Shown: positions 53,121 through 60,558 of the stretch, piece by piece
Layout: each line of letters begins with the position of its first letter
Position numbering within the stretch: the stretch's first letter is position 1
DNA from: Bacillota bacterium
GTDB taxonomy: Bacteria > Bacillota > Clostridia > Christensenellales > SZUA-584
Reading direction: 5' to 3'
DNA length: 64,000 bases
Assembly: GCA_023410475.1 (NCBI GenBank)
Contig: JAEYPS010000032.1
Coordinates: 310,001-374,000, forward strand
Program-made: the position numbers and the translations under genes
Notes under the pieces: model-generated
What the model was told of the DNA's origin: nothing
The model's database searches: none
Seen by the model: only the letters and a program-made list of their open reading frames with translations

Positions 53121-54653
53121 ATGAAAAGAGCGTTTTTAAGCGTATTTGACAAGACGGGCATAATCGAGTTCGCGCAAGGGCTTAAGGGACTTGGTTACGA
53201 GATACTCTCTACGGGCGGCACTCAGCGCGCGCTTGAACAGGCGGGGATACAGGTAACGAATGTTTCTGACGTTACGGGTTTTCCCGAGTGCCTCGACGGG
53301 CGCGTTAAGACGCTGCACCCCAGCATACACGCAGGTATCCTTGCGATGCGCTCAAACAAAGACCATATGAAACAGGTAGAGAGTTTTGGAGTTGGCCTTA
53401 TAGATATCGTCGCGGTGAACCTTTATCCTTTTAAGCAGACGATAATGAAAAGCGGCGTTACGCTCGAAGACGCCATTGAGAACATAGACATAGGCGGCCC
53501 CACGATGCTGCGCGCGGCCGCAAAGAACTGGCAGGACGTTGCCTCGATAGTGGACCCTTCAGACTACGGCAGGGTCTTAGATGAGCTTCGTGACGGCGGC
53601 GTAACAAAGGAAACAAAGTTCGACCTTTGCGTAAAGGTGTTCGAGCATACGGCAGCCTACGACGCTCTTATTTCCGGATATCTCAGAGAGCAAAACGGAG
53701 GGGGATATCCCGAGAAACTGACGCTCACATATGAAAAACTTCAGGAAATGCGCTACGGCGAGAACCCGCACCAGAGCGCGGCGTTTTACAAAGAGCCGGT
53801 GGGCACAGACGGAACGCTCGCGTCCGCGAGGCAGCTGTGGGGTAAGGAACTTTCGTTCAACAATATAAACGACACGCACGGCGCGCTCGAATGCCTGCGC
53901 GAGTTCGAGGATATAACGGTAGTAGCCTCCAAACACGCCAATCCCTGCGGTGTGGGCAGCGCCGATAGCGTCTATGAAGCTTACATGAAGGCGTACAGTG
54001 CGGATCCTGTTTCCATTTACGGAGGTATCGTTGCGGTAAACGCCGAGATAGATAAGAAGACTGCCGAGAAGATGGGGGAGATATTCCTCGAGATAATCAT
54101 AGCGCCAGCGTTTTCAGACGAAGCGCTTGAAGTGCTAAAAGCGAAGAAAAACCTTCGTTTGCTGCTGCTTCCCGATATGAGCGCTAAGATGAATACAAAC
54201 ACAATGGACATCAAGAAACCGTCGGGCGGGCTGCTTGTACAGCAGACGGACGATATATTGTTTGACGGGGAGCTGAAGGTCGTTACGAAACGCGTGCCAT
54301 CGAAGAGCGAGATGGAGGACATGAAGTTCGCGTTCAAGCTCGTGAAGCACTTAAAATCAAACGCCATATCGGTCGCGAAGGATAAGGCGTCACTGGGCCT
54401 CGGGCCGGGGCAGGTCTCGCGTATATGGGCTGCTGAAGCCGCGCTTGCGCGGGCGGGAGAGGGCGTAAACGGCGCGGCGCTCGCGTCCGACGCGTACTTC
54501 CCGTTCGATGACTGCGTAAGGCTGGCCGCGAAATACGGTATCAAAGCAATAATACAGCCGGGCGGAAGCATAAGGGACGAGGATTCTATAAAGGCGTGCG
54601 ACGAGCTCGGAATATCGATGGTGTTTACGGGCATCAGGCATTTCAAGCATTAA
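53121..54653 (+). CDS. purH: Bifunctional AICAR formyltransferase/IMP cyclohydrolase
   Basis: A 510-residue PurH for the last two steps of IMP synthesis. The N-terminal MGS-fold cyclohydrolase has LSTGGTQRALEQ and RVKTLHPSIHAGIL. The transformylase part has RYGENPHQSAAFY, SKHANPCGVG and LGLGPGQVSRIWA. The ATG at 53121 is preferred since GGAGG precedes it; the in-frame upstream codons fall in the terminator. Eleven bases before purD. Confidence 0.96.
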   Translation: MKRAFLSVFDKTGIIEFAQGLKGLGYEILSTGGTQRALEQAGIQVTNVSDVTGFPECLDGRVKTLHPSIHAGILAMRSNKDHMKQVESFGVGLIDIVAVNLYPFKQTIMKSGVTLEDAIENIDIGGPTMLRAAAKNWQDVASIVDPSDYGRVLDELRDGGVTKETKFDLCVKVFEHTAAYDALISGYLREQNGGGYPEKLTLTYEKLQEMRYGENPHQSAAFYKEPVGTDGTLASARQLWGKELSFNNINDTHGALECLREFEDITVVASKHANPCGVGSADSVYEAYMKAYSADPVSIYGGIVAVNAEIDKKTAEKMGEIFLEIIIAPAFSDEALEVLKAKKNLRLLLLPDMSAKMNTNTMDIKKPSGGLLVQQTDDILFDGELKVVTKRVPSKSEMEDMKFAFKLVKHLKSNAISVAKDKASLGLGPGQVSRIWAAEAALARAGEGVNGAALASDAYFPFDDCVRLAAKYGIKAIIQPGGSIRDEDSIKACDELGISMVFTGIRHFKH

Positions 54654-54663
54654 GGAGGCCGGA

Positions 54664-55950
54664 ATGAAGATACTCGTAGTTGGCGGCGGGGGAAGAGAGC
54701 ACGCCATAATATGGAAGCTGCTTAAAAACAAAGCCGTAAAGGAAGTGCATTGCGCTCCCGGTAATGGAGGCGTATCGGACATAGCAAAGTGTGTACCCAT
54801 ATATGCGACCGATATTGAAGGTATTGTATCATACGCGAAGAGAGAACGCTTCGATCTTGTATTCGTAGCGCCCGACGATCCTCTTTATATGGGCATGGTG
54901 GACAGGCTGCAGCAAGAGGGCATAAGGGCATTCGGGCCCACAGCCGCGGCGGCTGAGATAGAGGGCAGCAAGGCGTACGCCAAACGGCTGATGAAGACAT
55001 ACGATATACCGACAGCCGAGTACGAGGAGTTTACGGACTATAATAGCGCCTGCGATTATATAGACGGCTGCTCTATGCCCGCCGTTATAAAGGCCGACGG
55101 CCTTGCTCTCGGGAAGGGCGTCGTTATATGCGGCTCAGCCGAAGAAGCAAAATCGGCGCTAGAAGACATGATGGTTAAAAAGATATTCGGCAGCGCTGGT
55201 GAGCGCGTCGTTATAGAGGAGTACCTCGAAGGCCCCGAAGTGTCCGTGCTCGCGTTCTGCGACGGCAAGACTATACTGCCCATGGCGAGCGCTCAGGACC
55301 ACAAGCGAGCATATGATAGCGACATGGGCCCGAACACAGGTGGTATGGGAGCGTTTTCGCCTTCACCTAAGTATACGCCTCAAATACAAAGTGAGGTTGA
55401 AGAAACGATAATACAAAAGACGCTGTTCGCTCTTAATCAGGAAGGAAGGCCATTCAAGGGCGTCATATACTTCGGGCTAATGCTGACAAACAAAGGCCCG
55501 CGGCTTTTGGAATACAACGCGCGCTTCGGCGACCCAGAGGCGCAGGCTGTGCTGCCGCGGATGAAAAACGATCTGTTGGACATTGTAAACGCGGTCATAG
55601 ACGGAAAGCTTTCAGATATAAAGCTCGAGTGGGAAGACAGCTGCGCCGTCTGCGTCGTTATGGCGTCGGGAGGATATCCCGGGAAATATCAGAAGGGCAT
55701 GGAAATAACAGGCCTGGGGGACGTTCGGGATTCAATTGTATTTCACGCGGGCACTTCAAAGAAGGACGGCGTTTACATAACGAACGGCGGCAGAGTGCTC
55801 GGAGTAACGGCGCTAGGTAAAGATATATCGGACGCAAGGGAAAAGGCTTATAGCGATGTATCCAAAATAAGCTTTGAGGGAGCTCAGTACAGAAGCGACA
55901 TAGGCATAAAAGAGACAACCGAAACGAGTGAACCCGTTTACAGTTATTAA
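54664..55950 (+). CDS. purD: Phosphoribosylamine-glycine ligase (PurD)
   Basis: A 428-residue ATP-grasp enzyme making GAR. It shows VGGGGREHAIIWKL, KADGLALGKGVVICG, MGPNTGGMGAFSPSP and EYNARFGDPEAQA. AAGGAGGCC precedes the ATG. Last gene of the operon; a bidirectional terminator follows, shared with the convergent dapB fusion. Confidence 0.96.
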   Translation: MKILVVGGGGREHAIIWKLLKNKAVKEVHCAPGNGGVSDIAKCVPIYATDIEGIVSYAKRERFDLVFVAPDDPLYMGMVDRLQQEGIRAFGPTAAAAEIEGSKAYAKRLMKTYDIPTAEYEEFTDYNSACDYIDGCSMPAVIKADGLALGKGVVICGSAEEAKSALEDMMVKKIFGSAGERVVIEEYLEGPEVSVLAFCDGKTILPMASAQDHKRAYDSDMGPNTGGMGAFSPSPKYTPQIQSEVEETIIQKTLFALNQEGRPFKGVIYFGLMLTNKGPRLLEYNARFGDPEAQAVLPRMKNDLLDIVNAVIDGKLSDIKLEWEDSCAVCVVMASGGYPGKYQKGMEITGLGDVRDSIVFHAGTSKKDGVYITNGGRVLGVTALGKDISDAREKAYSDVSKISFEGAQYRSDIGIKETTETSEPVYSY

Positions 55951-55964
55951 TCTATCTGAAACAA

Positions 55965-56007
55965 AAAAGAGGGGAGATATCTGTGAATTGAAGTGAACCC
56001 CTCTTTT
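55965..56007. terminator. Bidirectional terminator between purD and dapB-ACT
   Basis: AAAAGAGGGG / CCCCTCTTTT with a 23-base loop. T-runs exist on both strands, suiting convergent genes. Confidence 0.78.
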
Positions 56008-56015
56008 AGTATGCT

Positions 56016-57221
56016 TTATAAACAGAACGCCTCGGATACCGCGGCAACCGCGTCATGGGCTTTAGCGGAGTCTACACAGAAGCTTATCTTTGTCTCGGAC
56101 GTCGTTATGATATGTATTCCGATATCCTTGTCGGCGAGAGCGCTGAACAGCGCCGCGGCCACGCCCGACTGGCGCTGCATGCCCGCGCCCTCAATCGTGA
56201 GCTTGGAAAGCGCCGTGTCGGTGATTATCTTCGTTCCGTCATTGACATGTTTTTTGATAACCTCTGTGCATCCGTCGATATCGGAGAGGGGCATCGAAAA
56301 CGATAGGCTTACTTTTCCGTCATGCGGCGTCGTCTGGCTTATAATATCGAGCCTGATGTTCATCCTCGCGATATCGCCGAAGATTCCCGCAATAGCGCAG
56401 GGAGAGAAGGGCATATCTGCGAGCGTTATCATCGCCTGCCCGTCGTCCTGATAAATGTTAGTGACGGCGCATTCGTTTATAATGTCGTTCATGTTGTAAA
56501 GGCCCGCGGGCTTGCCTGAAAGGAACCTCGCTGCTCTAAGCGCGCCTAATGCAAAGATCTGTCTCGTTTGGGCGCTGTGGTTTATCTCTATTACCTCGTC
56601 CGTGCCGATAAACATGACGCTGTGCTCACCGGAAAGCGTGCCTCCGCGCACCGCGTGTATGCCTATCTCTCTGCCGCGCTTTTCCGTCTTCGTGTGCCTT
56701 CCGTATACATAGGCCTTCTTGTCGGTAAACGCCTCGTTTATATAGTCGGCGATAGCTAGCGCGGTACCGCTCGGAGCGTCTACTTTCTGGTTATGGTGCT
56801 TCTCGACGATCTCTATGTCATAGCCTTCCCCGAGGAACGCCGCGGCGCTCTTTGAAAGCTCCATCTGTAAATTGACACCAAGCGACATGTTGGCGGCAAA
56901 GAAAACCGGTATTATCTTTGAAGCCTCGGATATGCGTTGTTTCTCTTCGGCAGAAAACCCCGTTGTAGCTATAACTATAGGCAGTTTTCTTTCAGCGGCG
57001 AACGCTAGGTTTGTTTCAAGCGCGTCCGGCCGTGAAAAGTCGATTATCATATCCGCGCCCGAGCATCTGTCCATATCGCAGTAAACGGGGAACTCGTTTT
57101 GAATACAATCCGGCGCTTTATCGACGCCCGCGATTACACGCATGTCGTTCGATTCAGATATGAGGGCGGCTACCGCCTGTCCCATCTTTCCATTGGCGCC
57201 GTTCAGTATTACGTTTGTCAT
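56016..57221 (-). CDS. dapB: Dihydrodipicolinate reductase fused to two ACT domains
   Basis: A 401-residue protein. Residues 1-249 are a complete DapB (NAD site NGANGKMGQAVA; ATTGFS; catalytic EKHHNQKVDAPSGTA), which reduces the dapA product on the way to diaminopimelate and lysine. Residues about 262-325 and 338-401 are tandem ACT domains like those of aspartokinase: PFSPCAIAGIFGDIARMNI and QRQSGVAAALFSALADKDIG, with TTSETKIS. ACT pairs in aspartokinase bind Lys or Thr; here they suggest allosteric control by lysine. The AGAGG site supports 57221; upstream residues are non-coding leader. DapB is normally about 250 residues. Confidence 0.93.
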   Translation of the reverse strand: MTNVILNGANGKMGQAVAALISESNDMRVIAGVDKAPDCIQNEFPVYCDMDRCSGADMIIDFSRPDALETNLAFAAERKLPIVIATTGFSAEEKQRISEASKIIPVFFAANMSLGVNLQMELSKSAAAFLGEGYDIEIVEKHHNQKVDAPSGTALAIADYINEAFTDKKAYVYGRHTKTEKRGREIGIHAVRGGTLSGEHSVMFIGTDEVIEINHSAQTRQIFALGALRAARFLSGKPAGLYNMNDIINECAVTNIYQDDGQAMITLADMPFSPCAIAGIFGDIARMNIRLDIISQTTPHDGKVSLSFSMPLSDIDGCTEVIKKHVNDGTKIITDTALSKLTIEGAGMQRQSGVAAALFSALADKDIGIHIITTSETKISFCVDSAKAHDAVAAVSEAFCL

Positions 57222-57283
57222 GTCCACCTCTCTCAAAAGACTCCCTATAATAATATCATAAATTGTATTATTGCAAAACAGAT

Positions 57284-57351
57284 TACAGCCGCCAATACAC
57301 ACCCCAAAAAGCCTAACGGCTTTTTGGTACTCAGTATTTAAGGCGGCTGTA
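57284..57351. repeat. Nested palindrome with dispersed hairpin repeat, dapA-dapB gap
   Basis: Outer arms TACAGCCGCC (57284-57293) and GGCGGCTGTA (57342-57351) surround the inner hairpin CCAAAAAGCC-TAAC-GGCTTTTTGG (57304-57327). The inner part with the adjoining ACACCCC matches the repeats at 41334-41419 in reverse. It lies downstream of dapA in transcription and upstream of dapB, so it may be an intercistronic terminator or processing site. Confidence 0.8.
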
Positions 57352-57372
57352 TCATGATCAGTACAAAATCCG

Positions 57373-58254
57373 CTACGCGATATCGAACCCGAGAGCGATA
57401 AGCTCCTTTTTGAGAACCGCCGCCTTGTCGGCGCTCATCTCGCAAAGAGGCATACGCAGCACACCCGCGTTTATGCCTATCATATTAAGAGCCATTTTTA
57501 CGGGTATGGGGTTCACATCGAGGAACAGCGCCTTGTTCAGGGGGTTAAGCTTAAACTGAAGCTCGAGCGCTTTTTTAGCGTCGCCCTCAAGGTAGCTTAT
57601 AACCATATCGTGCGTAGTCCTCGGCGCTACGTTTGCGCACACTGATATCACGCCCTTGCCGCCAAGAGACAGCAGAGGTATCACATGGTCGTCGTTGCCC
57701 GAGTAAAGGTCAATATCAGAGCAGAGCCTCGCGGTCTCCGTTATCTGAGCAATATTAGCGCTCGCTTCCTTTATGCCCGCTATGTTGTCGTGCTGGCTTA
57801 TTTCCTTCATTACGGCAGGAGTGACGTTGACTCCCGTGCGGCCGGGGACGTTATAGACGATGATGGGTACGCTTGAGGCGTCCGCGATGCTCATGTAATG
57901 GCGTATTAGCCCTGTGTCCGAGCACCTGTTGTAGTAAGGAGTTACGACAAGCAGGCCGTCGGCGCCGAGATCGCAGGCTTCCATCGCGGCCTCTACGGAT
58001 GTGGCCGTGCTGTTCGTGCCCGTGCCCGCGATAACAGGAACTCGACCCGCGGACTGTTTGATCACGAACTCTATTGCACCGAGGCGTTCTTCCTTTGTCA
58101 TCGTCGAAGGCTCCCCGGTCGTTCCGCAGACGACAAGAGCGTCTATTCCGTTCTCGATCTGATACTCAATAAGCGCTTCAAAAGCCGCAAAGTCTATTCC
58201 TGTGTCATTGAACGGCGTAACGAGCGCCGTTCCGGCTCCGGTGAAAATGCTCAT
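57373..58254 (-). CDS. dapA: 4-Hydroxy-tetrahydrodipicolinate synthase
   Basis: A 293-residue DapA that condenses pyruvate with aspartate semialdehyde. Schiff-base Lys162 is in IAGIKEASAN, Tyr134 in IVYNVPGRTGV, and the substrate loop is CGTTGEPSTM. GGAGA precedes the ATG at 58254. The asd gene ends 24 bases upstream, so the three genes form one lysine operon. Confidence 0.96.
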   Translation of the reverse strand: MSIFTGAGTALVTPFNDTGIDFAAFEALIEYQIENGIDALVVCGTTGEPSTMTKEERLGAIEFVIKQSAGRVPVIAGTGTNSTATSVEAAMEACDLGADGLLVVTPYYNRCSDTGLIRHYMSIADASSVPIIVYNVPGRTGVNVTPAVMKEISQHDNIAGIKEASANIAQITETARLCSDIDLYSGNDDHVIPLLSLGGKGVISVCANVAPRTTHDMVISYLEGDAKKALELQFKLNPLNKALFLDVNPIPVKMALNMIGINAGVLRMPLCEMSADKAAVLKKELIALGFDIA

Positions 58255-58277
58255 GTTTTCTCCTTTCCGGTGATAGC

Positions 58278-59357
58278 TCACCTGTCGAAATAACCCTTCT
58301 CGGCCAGCAGCTCGGCTACCAGCACGCCGCCTCCCGCGGCTCCTCTTAGTGTATTGTGGCTAAGGCACACAAATTTATAATCGAAAATCGCGTCCTCGCG
58401 AAGACGCCCGATGGATACCGCCATCCCGTTTCCGTTATCGCGGTCGAGCTTTGTCTGCGGACGGGCGTCGTCCTCGAAATACATAAGAAACTGTCCGGGA
58501 GCGCTGGGAAGACCAAGCAGCTGCGGCTCACCTTTAAAGCTGCTCCATCTTTCCTTTATTTCCTCGATCGACGGCTTTTTGTCAAAACTTACGAACGTTG
58601 CCGCCATATGCCCGTCGGAAACGGGAACTCGTATGCACTGCGACGTAATCACAGGCTCCTTCACGTTTACAATGCCATTTTCGCCTACGCTGCCCCAGAC
58701 TTTAAGAGGCTCCTGCTCGCTCTTTTGCTCCTCGCCGCCGATGAAGGGAATGATGTTATCGTTCATCTCCGGCCACGATTCGAGCGTTTTGCCCGCACCT
58801 GAGACGGCCTGGTATGTGCAGGCCACGATCTGCTTTATTCCAAAGCCCAGGAGAGGGTGCAGCGCGGGTACATATGTCTGTATAGAGCAGTTAGGCTTAA
58901 CTGCAATAAAGCCGCGCTTCGTTCCAAGGCGCCTGCGCTGTTTTTCTATGACGCTCACATGAGAAGCGTTAACCTCGGGTATCAGCATAGGCACATCCTG
59001 CGTACCACGATGGGCACTGTTGTTTGATACCACGGGTATCTCCGCTTTAGCATATGCCTCTTCCAAGACTTTTGTTTCGTCTTTGTTGAGGCTGACAGCG
59101 CAGAAAACAAAATCAACTCTGTCTTTAGCTGCCGCTATATCTTCGGCGTCGTAAACGGGCATGTTCGCAATATTGCCCGGAATGGGGGAGGACATCGCCC
59201 ATCTTCCTTCCACCGCTTCGCCGTACGTCTTGCCGGCAGATCTGCCGCTTGCGGAAAGATGGGTTATATGAAACCACGGATGCTCCGCTAAAAGCTCTAT
59301 AAAACGCTGCCCGACCATCCCTGTCGCGCCCACCACACCTACGTTGTAACTCCTCAC
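58278..59357 (-). CDS. asd: Aspartate-semialdehyde dehydrogenase, archaeal/fungal type
   Basis: A 359-residue Asd that makes aspartate semialdehyde for lysine, threonine and methionine. The NADP site is VGATGMVGQRFIELL, catalytic Cys in VKPNCSIQ, with VSGAGKTLESWPEMND and the substrate region ISQCIRVPV-like TSQCIRVPVSDGHM. It is the longer type known from archaea and some Clostridia. The GTG at 59357 is chosen because GGAGG lies eight bases before it; the upstream open frame runs into the lysine riboswitch. Confidence 0.94.
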   Translation of the reverse strand: MRSYNVGVVGATGMVGQRFIELLAEHPWFHITHLSASGRSAGKTYGEAVEGRWAMSSPIPGNIANMPVYDAEDIAAAKDRVDFVFCAVSLNKDETKVLEEAYAKAEIPVVSNNSAHRGTQDVPMLIPEVNASHVSVIEKQRRRLGTKRGFIAVKPNCSIQTYVPALHPLLGFGIKQIVACTYQAVSGAGKTLESWPEMNDNIIPFIGGEEQKSEQEPLKVWGSVGENGIVNVKEPVITSQCIRVPVSDGHMAATFVSFDKKPSIEEIKERWSSFKGEPQLLGLPSAPGQFLMYFEDDARPQTKLDRDNGNGMAVSIGRLREDAIFDYKFVCLSHNTLRGAAGGGVLVAELLAEKGYFDR

Positions 59358-59384
59358 CTTGAAAACCTCCTCATTATTCCTTAA

Positions 59385-59619
59385 GATAAAAATAGCACGC
59401 ATAACATACCGCGCGCCAATAATAAAGAAAATTATCTCGATTATTACAGCAGCGCTCCGCCCCGTGCCGGGGGCGACAGTTGCATGGCTGTTAACCATAC
59501 ACCCAGGAAGAGCCTCTTCGGAAAAGCGTTCCTTCGGCGGTTTGCCCTTTCACTTCTCCTATAAGGCTCCGAAACCCAGGATAAGCATACTCTTGAAAAC
59601 CGCGCCTCAACTGTATTGC
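59385..59619 (-). ncRNA. Lysine riboswitch (L box) upstream of asd-dapA-dapB
   Basis: On the minus strand the conserved blocks appear in order: TTGAGGCGCGG, CAAGAGTA, GTGAAAGGGCAAAC, CGCCGAAGGAAC, CTGGGTGT, CAACTGTCGC and GGAGCGCTG, closed by ACAG/CTGT. The aptamer spans about 59619-59443. The expression platform ends with GCGCGC / GCGTGC and a U-tract (59416-59385), so lysine should cause termination. It fills the gap between asd and the divergent methyltransferase gene. Confidence 0.92.
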
Positions 59620-59623
59620 GGTT

Positions 59624-59652
59624 ATTATAACATTACGTCAATTCTCAGTCAA
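59624..59652 (-). promoter_or_regulatory. Promoter of the lysine operon
   Basis: On the minus strand TTGACT (59652-59647), a 17-bp spacer and TATAAT (59629-59624). Transcription would begin near 59618, exactly at the riboswitch 5' end. Confidence 0.85.
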
Positions 59653-59706
59653 CCGCTCCTTTTATGTATTATCGCCAATAAAGATTGTCAATAATTAAGA
59701 AAAGTT

Positions 59707-59735
59707 TGTTTTGCTGCTTTTCCGGTAGTATATTA
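59707..59735 (+). promoter_or_regulatory. Likely promoter of the YqeM-like methyltransferase gene
   Basis: TTGTTT (59707-59712), a 17-bp spacer and TATATT (59730-59735), 40 bases before the TTG start. Confidence 0.45.
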
Positions 59736-59774
59736 TTAATATTAATGCAATGATTTAAACGTGAGGAGAGTGCC

Positions 59775-60503
59775 TTGGAAGCTTACGAATACCTGTCTTT
59801 GATATATGATGAAATGATGTCGGATGTTGATTATCACGAATGGGCGTCATACATAGACGGCATACTGAAAACAAGAGAAGCGCGAAGCGTATATGAAGCG
59901 GCATGCGGAACGGGAAAAGCGACGCTTGAGTTTTTCCGCATGGGTTATGATATAACCGCGTCCGACATATCACGCGGGATGCTCAACGCCGCCGCCGCGA
60001 GCGCGAGGAGAGCCGGCTGTAATGCAAGGTTCGTGCTTCAGGATATGCGTGAAATTGAGGTAGGCAATAAAGCAGACGCCGTAATATCCGTGTGCGACGG
60101 CCCCAATTATCTTGACGAAAAAGGTTTTGAAGCGTTTGCCCTCTCAGCATACCGCGCGCTGAAGGATAACGGAGTGCTGCTGTTTGACATAAGCTCGAAG
60201 GCAAAGCTTAAAAGCATGGACGGAGAGGTTTATTTCGACGACAGGGACGACGCATCATGCATCTGGCAAAGTACATATGATAGTAGCAGAAACGCTCTTG
60301 TGATGGATATAACGCTTTTTGTGAGGCGCGGGGAACTGTTTGAGAGACTTACGGAACAGCATGTGCAGTACGCGCATGAGGAGGATTTTATAAGGCGCGC
60401 CGTTTTGTCAGCGGGATTTAAAAGCGCTCAGGCGCTCGAGTGCCTGACAAGCACTAAGCCTCGCGATGATACGCAAAGGATACAGTTCGTATGCGTGCGA
60501 TAA
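59775..60503 (+). CDS. SAM-dependent methyltransferase, YqeM-like
   Basis: A 242-residue class I methyltransferase. The N-terminal AYEYLSLIYDEMMSDVDYHEW resembles YqeM of Bacillus; the SAM site is VYEAACGTGKATLEF with SDISRGML. The substrate is unknown. The start is TTG at 59775, six bases after GAGGAGAG. It is the first gene of the end cluster and is followed by a separate promoter. Confidence 0.82.
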   Translation: MEAYEYLSLIYDEMMSDVDYHEWASYIDGILKTREARSVYEAACGTGKATLEFFRMGYDITASDISRGMLNAAAASARRAGCNARFVLQDMREIEVGNKADAVISVCDGPNYLDEKGFEAFALSAYRALKDNGVLLFDISSKAKLKSMDGEVYFDDRDDASCIWQSTYDSSRNALVMDITLFVRRGELFERLTEQHVQYAHEEDFIRRAVLSAGFKSAQALECLTSTKPRDDTQRIQFVCVR

Positions 60504-60508
60504 GCATG

Positions 60509-60538
60509 TTGAAGCGCGCGAAAGACTTGTGTTATAAT
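60509..60538 (+). promoter_or_regulatory. Promoter of the TPR gene cluster
   Basis: TTGAAG (60509-60514), an 18-bp spacer and TATAAT (60533-60538). The leader to the ATG is short, only about 14-15 bases, but holds AGGAGG. Confidence 0.6.
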
Positions 60539-60558
60539 TACAGCAAACAGGAGGCGGA

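Noticed and set aside
59358..59498. N-terminal extension of Asd by 47 residues
   Set aside because: These bases belong to the lysine riboswitch and its terminator; GGAGG lies correctly before the GTG at 59357.
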